This document shows, piece after piece, positions 18,519 to 27,662 of a DNA stretch of 64,000 nt; the stretch's first letter is position 1, and every line of letters begins with the position of its first letter. The notes beneath the pieces were generated by a model. That model had not been told where the DNA came from. It saw nothing but the letters and a program-made list of their open reading frames with translations, and ran no database searches. This stretch comes from Enterococcus raffinosus (GTDB lineage: Bacteria > Bacillota > Bacilli > Lactobacillales > Enterococcaceae), in the NCBI RefSeq assembly GCF_001886185.1, contig NZ_JXLA01000006.1, positions 62,001-126,000 on the forward strand, written 5' to 3'. The translations under genes and the position numbers were made by a program.

Positions 18519-18767
18519 ACTTTTAATGCTCAGTACATGGGAAGTCAATACATTTTTGAGGATTTTTTTATTGCCAATATCCTTAATCTATCAATGATTC
18601 TCACGTGAAAATTACTATACTTAAATAATTATTAATTTTTAGGAATTAATTTTTTGAAGGAAAAGAGGTAAAGTAGCTTTGTAAATAACTACTCTGATTT
18701 TAAAAAGACTATTATCCAGCATTTAAGCTGTTTTATATAAATAAATTGATGGGAAGGAGGAACTCTA

Positions 18768-19154
18768 GTGGAAAAAGTAAAATTATTAAGCTGCCATCAA
18801 GTCTACACATTAAAACGGAAAACCTTAGAAAAAAGAATCAAGAATTACTATTATCAAACCCGGGATGAGCAAGATACGATTCAATTTTTGATAGCGCTTC
18901 AAGTAAGAGATGAACTTGGGAAAGAGGATTTCAGTTTTGTATTAAGGGATCTTGTTAGAAAAATCTTTTTTGAAAGTAAACCGACACGTGCTCTGCGCAG
19001 TTACTATATTTTTTTCAAGGACTATTTTACGTTAAAGGAGTGGCGCGTTCTTTCGATTCGACTCTTTCCAGTTAAAACATTTGTCAAAGAGAAGATCGAA
19101 AAATTGTATACGCGGTTTTTCAAAATGCCTTTGAAGGGACTAGTCGGCTCATGA
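18768..19154 (+). CDS. Unknown basic protein
   Basis: This 128-residue protein starts at a GTG preceded by a strong GGAAGGAGG. It is rich in Lys, Arg, Tyr and Phe, has no clear membrane segment and no recognised motif; charged and aromatic patches (KNYYYQTRDEQDTIQF, RSYYIFFKDYFTLKEW) dominate. The pattern suggests an all-helical DNA- or membrane-associated protein, but no function can be given. It is 45 bases upstream of the DUF2922-like gene and may share its transcript. Confidence 0.7.
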   Translation: MEKVKLLSCHQVYTLKRKTLEKRIKNYYYQTRDEQDTIQFLIALQVRDELGKEDFSFVLRDLVRKIFFESKPTRALRSYYIFFKDYFTLKEWRVLSIRLFPVKTFVKEKIEKLYTRFFKMPLKGLVGS

Positions 19155-19199
19155 CAGCTTAAGTGATTCAAAAATACGTAACTGGAGGGAGGAATAGGC

Positions 19200-19748
19200 A
19201 TGCATAGATTAGCGGCTACATTTAAAAATAGCAACGGTAAGAATCATCGCTGGAGTTTAAAAAATCCAAATCTGGATAAATCACCAGAAGAAATCAAAAA
19301 GTCCTTAGAAAAATTGACCGTGCTAACGGTTTTTGATAAGGAAGATGCTGAATTGTTTGAAAATGTGGTCACTGCAAAATTTGTCGAAAAAATAGAAACG
19401 GTTATTTTCGATAAAACAACAGAAACACAGCAGGAGCCGATGGAAAGAACTGAAGAGCTCAATGCAGTTTCATCTCCGACGACACTTAACCTGCCAGAAG
19501 ATTTAATCATTTCAGAGGAAACCATCGAATCCGGTCTTTTCATGCGTTCAATTGAAATGCCTCAGGGAATCGATCCCTTGAAGCTGGAGGAAGAGCAATT
19601 ATTAGCCGTCATCTCTTCGGTTATTCCAGACGATGCTATTTTAGAGGATGCTGGAATTGATGATCAGACCAATCCTGCAAAAATTGTTTTGATTCTTCGA
19701 TTGAAAGACATAGATGAAGCCGATCGAGTAAAACAACCACCAGACTAA
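19200..19748 (+). CDS. DUF2922-like protein with a long acidic extension
   Basis: This is a 182-residue protein. Residues 1-75 resemble DUF2922 proteins: an L-x-x-T-F-K-x-x-x-G-K start, a polar strand, the P-x-x-x-K-S-P-E-E-I segment and a V-F-D-K-E-D-A-E-L stretch. DUF2922 proteins are normally about 70 residues, so the remaining ~105 residues are an extension rich in Glu and Asp with no known domain. The ATG is preceded by GGAGGGAGG. The function is unknown. Confidence 0.65.
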   Translation: MHRLAATFKNSNGKNHRWSLKNPNLDKSPEEIKKSLEKLTVLTVFDKEDAELFENVVTAKFVEKIETVIFDKTTETQQEPMERTEELNAVSSPTTLNLPEDLIISEETIESGLFMRSIEMPQGIDPLKLEEEQLLAVISSVIPDDAILEDAGIDDQTNPAKIVLILRLKDIDEADRVKQPPD

Positions 19749-19762
19749 ATAATCTATAAATA

Positions 19763-19791
19763 AAGTGTTTACTCTGTCGAAGTGAGCACTT
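19763..19791 (+). other. Hairpin downstream of the DUF2922-like gene
   Basis: Eleven-base arms AAGTGTTTACT / AGTGAGCACTT (two G·U pairs) with a seven-base loop. The following sequence is A-rich rather than T-rich, so it is a poor terminator on this strand. Confidence 0.45.
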
Positions 19792-19990
19792 GATAAAGAA
19801 AAAATAAATAAACATTGAGTCCGTATAAAAGACGGGCTATTTGTCGTGTTTTCAAGTCTTGTCTAGTAAAGCTTTTTTTAATCATCAGAACGAGCAGTGC
19901 GCGTTTCATATTACCTCAGGCTTTTCATCCCGCTTTTTTTCACTTATACTGAAGCTAAAGGTGTATTCTTTCAAAACAAGGAGAGACGGA

Positions 19991-20692
19991 ATGGGAGAAC
20001 GAGCAGATATTTTTTTAAGTGCATTTAATCGGATTGAGAAGGAATTGAAACGTCAGTTGGGGAATCCCGTAAACATGAGTTTCAGTGAAGCCGTGCGCCG
20101 TCTATCAAAACGCCATGATAATTTGATTGGAGACAGTGAAAATGATTTACTCCAATTGGCACAGTTGAGAAATGCAATCGTCCATGATCAAGTCGCGGAC
20201 GATTTTGTAATCGCGGAACCTAATGAGTGGGCGGTTGATCGGATTAAAAAAATTGAGGAGCAGCTATTAAGACCAGAAAAAGTGCTGCCTCGCTTTGGTA
20301 AAAAGGTTACTGGCTTTGAACGTGATTTGCCATTAGTCGAACTGATGAAGATCATTACAGAGAAGCGGTTTTCTCAGTTTCCCGTCTATGATTCAGGAAA
20401 ATTCATGGGCTTGATTACTCTGCGTACCATCGGGTTTTATTTCGCTCAAGCAAGTTTGAATGGTTCTGTCAGTCTTAAGGGGCTAGTTGCCGAAGATTTA
20501 TTGTTGGCAAACGGAAAACGGGCGAATTTTAAGTTTATTGCTGGAGATACAACGGTATCTGAAGCGGAGAAAATGTTTCAAACAGAAGCGGTTCTAGAAG
20601 CGCTTCTAATTACGAAAAACGGCAATTCAGATGGAAATCTGCTGGGGATTATCCGTCCAAGAGATATTTTTAGTCAAGAAGGGGAGCAATAG
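19991..20692 (+). CDS. CBS-domain protein
   Basis: This is a 233-residue cytoplasmic protein. Residues about 1-95 are helical (MGERADIFLSAFNRIEKEL, with LRNAIVHDQ). The C-terminal half contains a CBS pair: the first repeat includes EKRFSQFPVYDSGKFMGLIT and the second A-L-L-I-T-K-N-G plus GIIRPRDIF. CBS pairs often sense adenosine nucleotides or c-di-AMP. The ATG at 19991 follows AAGGAGAG; the longer open frame upstream shows no similarity. It ends two bases before lspA. Confidence 0.85.
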   Translation: MGERADIFLSAFNRIEKELKRQLGNPVNMSFSEAVRRLSKRHDNLIGDSENDLLQLAQLRNAIVHDQVADDFVIAEPNEWAVDRIKKIEEQLLRPEKVLPRFGKKVTGFERDLPLVELMKIITEKRFSQFPVYDSGKFMGLITLRTIGFYFAQASLNGSVSLKGLVAEDLLLANGKRANFKFIAGDTTVSEAEKMFQTEAVLEALLITKNGNSDGNLLGIIRPRDIFSQEGEQ

Positions 20693-20694
20693 TT

Positions 20695-21156
20695 TTGTTA
20701 GGCATTTACTTACTTATTAGTGCGGGAATTGTCGCACTGGATCAATGGTTCAAATGGTGGATCGTCAGCCAATACAATTTTGGCGATAGCCAAACCATTA
20801 TTCCAAATATTTTATCACTGACGCACATTCGGAATACGGGTGGTGCCTTTAGCTTATTTGAAGGACAGCAAATCTTTTTTATCATCATTACTATAGTGGC
20901 AGTGGTTGCTGTTGTTTATTATTTAGTAAAGCATCTGCATGAGAGCAAGTGGTTGACTTTAGGCTTAAGTTTCTTTTTGGCCGGTGCCATTGGAAACTTC
21001 ATTGATCGCTTTCGTTTGGGGTATGTCGTAGATATGTTTCGGTTAGATTTTATTAACTTTCCGATCTTTAATATCGCTGACATGGCTTTGGTAGCGGGAG
21101 TAATCATGATCTTTATTTATATTCTATTAGATGAGAGAGACAAGAAAAATGGATAA
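20695..21156 (+). CDS. lspA: Lipoprotein signal peptidase (SPase II)
   Basis: This is a 153-residue integral membrane aspartyl protease that cleaves prolipoprotein signal peptides. The conserved blocks are all present: DQWFKWW, HIRNTGGAFS, AGAIGNFIDR (first catalytic Asp) and FNIADMALV (second catalytic Asp), with four membrane helices. The start codon is TTG, with AAGGGGAG at proper spacing. Its last eight bases overlap the pseudouridine synthase start. One lipoprotein gene lies in this window (61325-62110). Confidence 0.97.
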   Translation: MLGIYLLISAGIVALDQWFKWWIVSQYNFGDSQTIIPNILSLTHIRNTGGAFSLFEGQQIFFIIITIVAVVAVVYYLVKHLHESKWLTLGLSFFLAGAIGNFIDRFRLGYVVDMFRLDFINFPIFNIADMALVAGVIMIFIYILLDERDKKNG

Positions 21157-22057
21157 TCAAATTGAAATAATCGTAAAAAATGAAACAGGTCGAATCGATA
21201 AGGTTTTAAATGATCGCTTAGCAGACTATTCTCGTTCACAAATTCAGCAATGGATCAAGGAACAGCATGTATCAATTGATGGAAAAGTGATCAAGGCAAA
21301 CTATAAGGTTAATGCTGGGGATAAAATCTTGATCGAGATTCCAGAACCGGAAGAACTGGATCTCGTGCCAGAAAATCTTGAGTTAGATATCGTTTATGAA
21401 GACGATGATGTGGTCATCGTAAACAAACCTCAAGGCATGGTGGTTCATCCGTCTGCTGGACATTCTCAAGGAACTTTGGTCAACGGCTTATTGTATCAAA
21501 TTAAAAATCTGTCTACTATCAACGATGTGGTTCGACCGGGGATCGTGCACCGCATTGATAAGGACACTTCCGGATTGCTGATGGTGGCAAAAAATGATCA
21601 GGCCCACGAAGCGTTAGCGAAGCAGCTCAAGGATAAGACCTCTTTGCGAAAATACGTGGCGCTAGTTCATGGTGAGATTCCTCATGAAAAAGGTCGAATT
21701 GAAGCACCGATCGGCCGCTCAAAGGTCAATCGGAAGATGCAGGCAGTGATCGAAGATGGAAAACCAGCGGTGACACATTTTGAAGTGTTGAAGCGTTTTG
21801 AAGGGTATACCTTGATCGAGCTGCAGCTTGAAACTGGTAGAACGCATCAAATCAGAGTACACATGCAATACATTGGTTATCCAGTAGCAGGCGATCCATT
21901 GTATGGACCGAAAAAAACATTAAAGGGAAACGGTCAGTTTCTTCATGCAAAATTACTAGGCTTTGAACATCCGACAACTGGTGAAATGATGGTCTTTGAA
22001 GCACCTTTGCCAGAGATATTCAAAAAAACTTTGAAACAGTTGAAAGAAAAAGATTGA
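21149..22057 (+). CDS. RluD-family 23S rRNA pseudouridine synthase
   Basis: This is a 302-residue RluA/RluD family enzyme. It has an N-terminal S4 RNA-binding domain (residues about 10-70) and the catalytic HRIDKDTSGL motif, with the catalytic Asp in R-I-D-K, near residue 138. The order lspA-rluD-type gene-pyr operon is common in Lactobacillales. The ATG at 21149 overlaps the lspA stop. It is likely co-transcribed with lspA. The exact uridine targets are not given by the sequence. Confidence 0.95.
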   Translation: MDNQIEIIVKNETGRIDKVLNDRLADYSRSQIQQWIKEQHVSIDGKVIKANYKVNAGDKILIEIPEPEELDLVPENLELDIVYEDDDVVIVNKPQGMVVHPSAGHSQGTLVNGLLYQIKNLSTINDVVRPGIVHRIDKDTSGLLMVAKNDQAHEALAKQLKDKTSLRKYVALVHGEIPHEKGRIEAPIGRSKVNRKMQAVIEDGKPAVTHFEVLKRFEGYTLIELQLETGRTHQIRVHMQYIGYPVAGDPLYGPKKTLKGNGQFLHAKLLGFEHPTTGEMMVFEAPLPEIFKKTLKQLKEKD

Positions 22058-22082
22058 TTTCTTAATTAAGGAATAGTATAGT
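22054..22082 (+). promoter_or_regulatory. pyr operon promoter
   Basis: TTGATT (22054-22059), 17 bases and TATAGT (22077-22082). The -35 overlaps the stop codon of the pseudouridine synthase gene. Confidence 0.75.
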
Positions 22083-22127
22083 GTCTTTAGCAAGAAATAA
22101 ATAACTTAATATTGATCCTTTAAGAGT

Positions 22128-22248
22128 AGTCCCGTGAGGCTAAGAAGGAAGTAGATAGTGGTTTGGACTAGGTGCGCCTAGGTAAACACTATCATTTTGA
22201 CGAAGTCGATAACATTCCTCCTACCTAACTACGGGTAGGAGTTTTTTT
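22128..22248 (+). promoter_or_regulatory. PyrR-dependent attenuator
   Basis: The PyrR binding loop consensus is present at 22128-22148 (AGTCC, then GAGGCTAAGAAGG). A second hairpin with arms GATAGTG and CACTATC spans 22154-22193. The terminator has arms at 22218-22225 (CTCCTACC) and 22234-22241 (GGTAGGAG), followed by T7. In the Bacillus model PyrR bound to UMP stabilises the upstream loop and favours termination. Only one such attenuator is seen; B. subtilis has three. Confidence 0.9.
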
Positions 22249-22262
22249 ATTGTAAAAATAGA

Positions 22263-22373
22263 ATGTTGATTCACCTTTTACTTCTTCAAGAGGAACGCCA
22301 GTTTTTAGAAGCTGAGCTGATCCTCCGAGTAGACATTTTAGTTGAAGAGTATACGACATTCGATTTGAACTAG
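22263..22373 (+). other. Possible 36-codon ORF in the pyr leader
   Basis: An ATG at 22263 opens a frame of 36 codons ending in TAG at 22371-22373, between the attenuator terminator and pyrR. The predicted peptide is rich in Leu and Glu (it begins MLIHLLLLQEER). There is no ribosome binding site, so translation is doubtful. It may be a gene remnant or chance. Confidence 0.2.
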
Positions 22374-22409
22374 TTTTTCCTGAAAAATGATTTCATTTAA
22401 AACGAATAA

Positions 22410-22964
<555 letters not shown>

Positions 22965-22996
22965 TGACTGTTTAGACACTAGAAAGAGGAAGTTTC

Positions 22997-24268
22997 ATGG
23001 CAGAGTTTCACAATGATGACGTTGTTTTAGATATTCACGACCGCCCAAGTGCAGGTCACTGGGTCGGATTAAGTATTCAACATTTATTCACGATGTTCGG
23101 CGCGACCGTTTTAGTACCGATTCTAGTCGGCATTAATCCAAGTATCGCTTTAGTAAGTTCAGGTTTAGGAACCTTGGTGTACCTGACTGTTACAAAGGGG
23201 AAAATCCCCGCCTATCTAGGAAGCAGCTTCGCTTTTATCGCGGCGATGAAGCTATTGATGAAGAGTGATGGCTACCCAGCAGTTGCGCAAGGCGCACTGA
23301 CCTGCGGTTTGGTTTACTTAATTGTTTCCTTCATTATTCGAAAGATCGGCTCTGGCTGGTTGGATAAAATCTTACCGCCGATTGTCGTTGGACCAGTGGT
23401 TATGGTCATCGGGCTAGGTTTAGCCAGTAACGCGGCTCAAAATGCAATGTATAACAATGGTGAGTACAGCTTTAAATATGTAATGGTTGCTTTGATTACC
23501 TTGGCTTTAACGATATTCTTCAACATGTTCTTCACTGGTTTCTTAGGACTGATTCCTATCTTACTGGGGATCATCGGCGGCTATGTCACAGCCATGATAT
23601 TCGGCATCATCGACTATCAACCTATCATTGATGCTAAATGGCTGGCGATGCCTGCTTTCAGCGTGCCATTTGTCAGCTACCAGCCAAAACTGTACGTTAA
23701 CGCGATCACCACCATGGCGCCGATTGCTTTTGTAACGATGACAGAACACATTGGACACTTAATGGTATTGAATAAACTAACGAAACGAAACTTTTTCGAA
23801 GATCCCGGATTGGATCGGACATTAATGGGCGACGGCTTGGCTCAAATCGTTGCCGGTTTTGTGGGCGGACCACCTGTAACTAGTTACGGTGAAAATATCG
23901 GTGTACTTGCTATCACACGGGTTCACAGTGTGTTCGTTATCGGCGGTGCAGCGGTCTTCGCAGTCTTACTAGGCTTTGTAGGTAAGCTAAGTGCGTTGAT
24001 TCTAAGTATTCCTGGACCGGTAATCTCTGGCATCAGCTTCATCTTGTTTGGCGTAATTGCTGCCAGTGGTCTAAAAATTCTAATCGAAAACAAAATCGAT
24101 TTTGACCGCAAAAAGAATCTGTTGATCGCTTCAACCATTCTGGTTATCGGTATCGGCGGATTGGTTTTTGAAGCAGGAACGTTTACTTTATCAGCAATGG
24201 CCTTAGCGACTGTTTTAGGAATCATCCTGAATCTGATCTTGCCAGAGCAAGCACGTAGTGAAAAATAA
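22997..24268 (+). CDS. uraA: Uracil permease
   Basis: This is a 423-residue NCS2/UraA family symporter with about 12-14 membrane helices. It contains the MFGATVLVP segment and the later M-T-E-H-I-G-H region, where the Glu contributes to substrate binding. Gene position after pyrR supports PyrP/UraA. It imports uracil when de novo synthesis is off. The ATG follows AAAGAGGAAG. Confidence 0.95.
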   Translation: MAEFHNDDVVLDIHDRPSAGHWVGLSIQHLFTMFGATVLVPILVGINPSIALVSSGLGTLVYLTVTKGKIPAYLGSSFAFIAAMKLLMKSDGYPAVAQGALTCGLVYLIVSFIIRKIGSGWLDKILPPIVVGPVVMVIGLGLASNAAQNAMYNNGEYSFKYVMVALITLALTIFFNMFFTGFLGLIPILLGIIGGYVTAMIFGIIDYQPIIDAKWLAMPAFSVPFVSYQPKLYVNAITTMAPIAFVTMTEHIGHLMVLNKLTKRNFFEDPGLDRTLMGDGLAQIVAGFVGGPPVTSYGENIGVLAITRVHSVFVIGGAAVFAVLLGFVGKLSALILSIPGPVISGISFILFGVIAASGLKILIENKIDFDRKKNLLIASTILVIGIGGLVFEAGTFTLSAMALATVLGIILNLILPEQARSEK

Positions 24269-24273
24269 TAGGA

Positions 24274-24309
24274 ATTGATTGACCCTCATGCATTGCACGG
24301 GAAATCAAT
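24274..24309 (+). other. Intercistronic hairpin uraA-pyrB
   Basis: ATTGATT (24274-24280) pairs with AATCAAT (24303-24309), and CCC (24283-24285) pairs with GGG (24299-24301). No T-run follows. It could be an RNA processing or stability element, or the remnant of an additional attenuator. Confidence 0.45.
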
Positions 24310-24357
24310 GAGATACAACTAAAAAACAAGCGAACGTTTTGAATAGGAGGAAATTTC

Positions 24358-25284
24358 ATGATCATCCAGTCTGAAGAAATTAGTCTGAAGCATTTATTGA
24401 CAGTCGAAGCATTGACCGATCAAGAAGTGATGGGACTCATTCGAAGAGCGCAGCAATTCAAGCAAGGGGCGCGATGGACGCCGTACAAGGTCCAATATTT
24501 TGTCTCTAATCTTTTCTTTGAAAACAGTACCCGGACCCATAAGAGCTTTGAAGTCGCTGAGAAAAAACTCGGACTAGATGTGATTGACTTTGATGCCAAA
24601 ACTAGCTCGGTTCAAAAGGGTGAAACCTTGTACGACACTGTCTTGACGATGTCTGCTTTAGGAGTAGATGTGGCAGTCATCCGACATGGCGATGAAAACT
24701 ATTATGATGAATTAATCCAAAGTAAAACGATCCAATGCTCGATTGTAAACGGTGGAGACGGCAGCGGACAGCATCCAACACAATGTCTGCTCGACCTAAT
24801 GACAATTTATCAGGAGTTTGGACGTTTTGCCGGATTGAAGGTGGCGATCGCTGGAGATATCACGCACTCGCGAGTTGCTAAATCAAATATGCAAATGTTG
24901 AAACGACTTGGCGCAGAAGTTTTCTTCTCTGGTCCAGAGGAGTGGTATGACGAAAGCTTCGACGTCTACGGCACTTATCGTCCATTGGATGAGCTTGTAC
25001 CAGAAGTCAATGTCATGATGCTTTTGCGTGTACAGCACGAACGGCATGACGGTCAGGAAAGTTTCTCGAAAGAAGAGTATCACGAGAAGTACGGCTTGAC
25101 GATCCAACGAGGCAAGCAGCTCAAGGAGAAAGCCATCATCATGCATCCCGCACCAGTGAATCGCGATGTGGAAATTGCTGATAGTTTAGTTGAAAGCTTA
25201 CAGTCACGAATCGTACCACAAATGACCAATGGCGTATTTATTCGGATGGCAATTTTAGAAGCAGTACTAAGAGGAAAATCGTAA
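24358..25284 (+). CDS. pyrB: Aspartate carbamoyltransferase, catalytic chain
   Basis: This is a 308-residue enzyme forming carbamoyl-aspartate. The carbamoyl-phosphate motif F-E-N-S-T-R-T is present near residue 59, with DGSGQHPTQ later and the terminal H-P-A-P-V-N-R-D. No pyrI regulatory chain is present, as usual in Gram-positives. The ATG follows AGGAGG. Confidence 0.97.
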   Translation: MIIQSEEISLKHLLTVEALTDQEVMGLIRRAQQFKQGARWTPYKVQYFVSNLFFENSTRTHKSFEVAEKKLGLDVIDFDAKTSSVQKGETLYDTVLTMSALGVDVAVIRHGDENYYDELIQSKTIQCSIVNGGDGSGQHPTQCLLDLMTIYQEFGRFAGLKVAIAGDITHSRVAKSNMQMLKRLGAEVFFSGPEEWYDESFDVYGTYRPLDELVPEVNVMMLLRVQHERHDGQESFSKEEYHEKYGLTIQRGKQLKEKAIIMHPAPVNRDVEIADSLVESLQSRIVPQMTNGVFIRMAILEAVLRGKS

Positions 25285-25297
25285 AGGGGCAGATAAA

Positions 25298-26578
25298 ATG
25301 AAAACATTAATTAAAAATGGCAAGATCGTAACAAAAGACAATCAAACAATGGCCTGTGATCTTTGGCTGGAAGATGGGATTATCACTGGAATCGGGAAAG
25401 ATTTTTCGAACATCACGTTTGATCAAACATACGACGCAAACAATCAGTTGATTACACCAGGTTTAGTTGATGTTCATGTTCATTTAAGAGAACCCGGCTT
25501 TACCTATAAAGAAACAATCAAGGATGGTTCAAAAGCAGCGGCTCGCGGCGGCTATACTACCGTTTGCGCAATGCCTAACCTGAACCCAGTTCCTGATACA
25601 GTAGAAAAGTTTAACGATGTAAAAGCAATCATTGAAAAGGATGCTGTGGTAAAAGTTCACCAATATGCTCCGATTACAGAAGAGCTTCGCAGCGAGACCT
25701 TGACCGATCAAAAAGGTCTGAAAGCCGCAGGGGCCTTCGCCTTTACCAATGACGGAGTGGGTGTACAGACAGCAGGAACCATGTATCTAGCAATGAAGGA
25801 AGCAGCAGAAAACAATATGGCATTGGTTGCCCACACAGAAGATGAATCCTTATTATTCGGCGGGGTAATGCACAAAGGAGAAGTCAGTGAGAAGCTGGAT
25901 CTACCTGGTATCTTAAGTGCAACAGAGTCCTCACAAATCGCAAGAGATTTGATCCTAGCAGAAGAAACAGGCGTTCATTATCACGTGTGTCACGTATCTA
26001 CGAAAGAAAGTGTTCGTGTGATCCGAGATGCAAAAAAAGCTGGCGTACATGTGACCGCTGAAGTATCTCCACATCATTTGATCTTAGTCGATGAAAATAT
26101 CCCTGAGGATCACGGGTATTGGAAGATGAATCCGCCACTGCGGGGAGTTGAAGACCGTGAAGCTTTGATCGAAGGACTGCTTGATGGAACCATTGATTGC
26201 ATCGCCACGGATCATGCCCCACACGGCTTTGAAGAAAAAAACCAAAGCTTTTTGAAATCGCCATTCGGGATCGTCGGCAGTGAAACAGCTTTTCAATTGA
26301 TTTACACTCACTTTGTTGAAACAGGACGCTTTACATTAGAACAAGTGATTGATTGGATGGCAGTTAAGCCTGCGGAAATCTTCGGATTAGCTGTTGGCAC
26401 CTTAAATATCGGTCAGCCAGCGGATATCGCGGTATTTGATCTAAATCATGAAGAAAAAATTGATGATAAAAAATTTGCATCACTAGGAGTGAATACACCT
26501 TTCACTGGCTGGTCAGTCAAGGGTGCGACACTGATGACCTTCGTGGATGGTCAGTTGGTATACAACAAGGAGGACTAA
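25298..26578 (+). CDS. pyrC: Dihydroorotase
   Basis: This is a 426-residue class I zinc amidohydrolase that closes carbamoyl-aspartate to dihydroorotate. The metal-binding [10 protein letters not shown] motif is near residue 58, then H-T-E-D and the I-A-T-D-H-A-P-H catalytic Asp motif (near residue 305). It is 13 bases after pyrB and one of the core pyr operon genes. The ATG has AAGGGG upstream. Confidence 0.97.
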   Translation: MKTLIKNGKIVTKDNQTMACDLWLEDGIITGIGKDFSNITFDQTYDANNQLITPGLVDVHVHLREPGFTYKETIKDGSKAAARGGYTTVCAMPNLNPVPDTVEKFNDVKAIIEKDAVVKVHQYAPITEELRSETLTDQKGLKAAGAFAFTNDGVGVQTAGTMYLAMKEAAENNMALVAHTEDESLLFGGVMHKGEVSEKLDLPGILSATESSQIARDLILAEETGVHYHVCHVSTKESVRVIRDAKKAGVHVTAEVSPHHLILVDENIPEDHGYWKMNPPLRGVEDREALIEGLLDGTIDCIATDHAPHGFEEKNQSFLKSPFGIVGSETAFQLIYTHFVETGRFTLEQVIDWMAVKPAEIFGLAVGTLNIGQPADIAVFDLNHEEKIDDKKFASLGVNTPFTGWSVKGATLMTFVDGQLVYNKED

Positions 26579-26582
26579 AACG

Positions 26583-27662
26583 TTGAAAAGACTTTTAATT
26601 TTAGAAGATGGCACGGTATTTGAAGGGGAAGGCTTTGGCGCTGAAGCGAATGTCGTAGGTGAAGTTGTCTTCACAACAAGTATGACAGGCTATCAGGAAA
26701 CCATTACCGATCAAAGTTTCAATGGGCAAATTATCACATTCACCTATCCAATGGTGGGAAATTACGGAGTCAATCGTGATGACTATGAGTCAATCGCGCC
26801 GACCTGTAAGGGCGTAATCGTTAAAGAGCATGCACGATTAGCTAGCAACTGGCGGAATCAAATGACTCTTGATGAATTTTTGAAACGTAAAGGGATTCCT
26901 GGTATTGCTGGGATCGATACACGAGCTTTAACAAAAAAATTACGCAGTGTGGGAACAATGAAAGGCAGTATCGTAGACCCAGCCGATCAATTCGAGCACT
27001 CCTTTGATCAACTAAAAGCGACCGTCTTACCGACCAATCAGGTTGCACAAGTCTCAACAGTGACGCCTTATCCCAGCCCAGGTGTTGGACGCAATGTAGT
27101 AGTCATTGACTTCGGTCTAAAACATAGTATCCTGCGGGAACTATCACGTCGCGAATGTAATTTGACGGTGATGCCTTACAACACGGATGCGCAAACAATT
27201 TTGGATCTTTGCCCTGACGGCGTCATGCTGACGAATGGCCCTGGCGATCCAAAAGATGTTCCGGAGGCAATCGAAATGATCAAGCAAATTCAAGGAAAGG
27301 TTCCGATCTTTGGTATCTGTCTTGGTCACCAGCTGTTCTCATTGGCAAACGGCGCGGATACTTACAAGATGAAATTTGGCCATCGCGGATTGAATCATCC
27401 AGTACGAGAAATCGCAACAGGACGAATCGACTTCACCTCACAGAACCATGGTTTTGCAGTCGATGAAGCAACGATCGATCCAGAGAAATTAATGGTCACA
27501 CACGTAGAGGTCAATGATGGAACCATTGAAGGTGTTCGACACCGCAATTATCCAGCTTTCAGCGTGCAGTATCATCCAGACGCTGCACCAGGTCCTCATG
27601 ATGGGGTTCACCTATTTGACGAATTTATGGAAATGATGGATGCATGGAAGGAGCAAGCATAA
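26583..27662 (+). CDS. carA: Carbamoyl-phosphate synthase small subunit (glutaminase)
   Basis: This is a 359-residue glutamine amidotransferase subunit. Its active-site triad is visible: F-G-I-C-L-G-H-Q (catalytic Cys) and, near the C-terminus, Q-Y-H-P-D-A. The start is the TTG at 26583 behind AAGGAGGAC; an in-frame ATG at 26547 lies inside pyrC and lacks a site. Its stop is immediately followed by the carB ATG. Confidence 0.97.
   Translation: MKRLLILEDGTVFEGEGFGAEANVVGEVVFTTSMTGYQETITDQSFNGQIITFTYPMVGNYGVNRDDYESIAPTCKGVIVKEHARLASNWRNQMTLDEFLKRKGIPGIAGIDTRALTKKLRSVGTMKGSIVDPADQFEHSFDQLKATVLPTNQVAQVSTVTPYPSPGVGRNVVVIDFGLKHSILRELSRRECNLTVMPYNTDAQTILDLCPDGVMLTNGPGDPKDVPEAIEMIKQIQGKVPIFGICLGHQLFSLANGADTYKMKFGHRGLNHPVREIATGRIDFTSQNHGFAVDEATIDPEKLMVTHVEVNDGTIEGVRHRNYPAFSVQYHPDAAPGPHDGVHLFDEFMEMMDAWKEQA

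Noticed and set aside
19841-19990. N-terminal extension of the CBS protein ORF
   Set aside because: The 50 upstream codons have no RBS and no similarity; a good RBS precedes the ATG at 19991.
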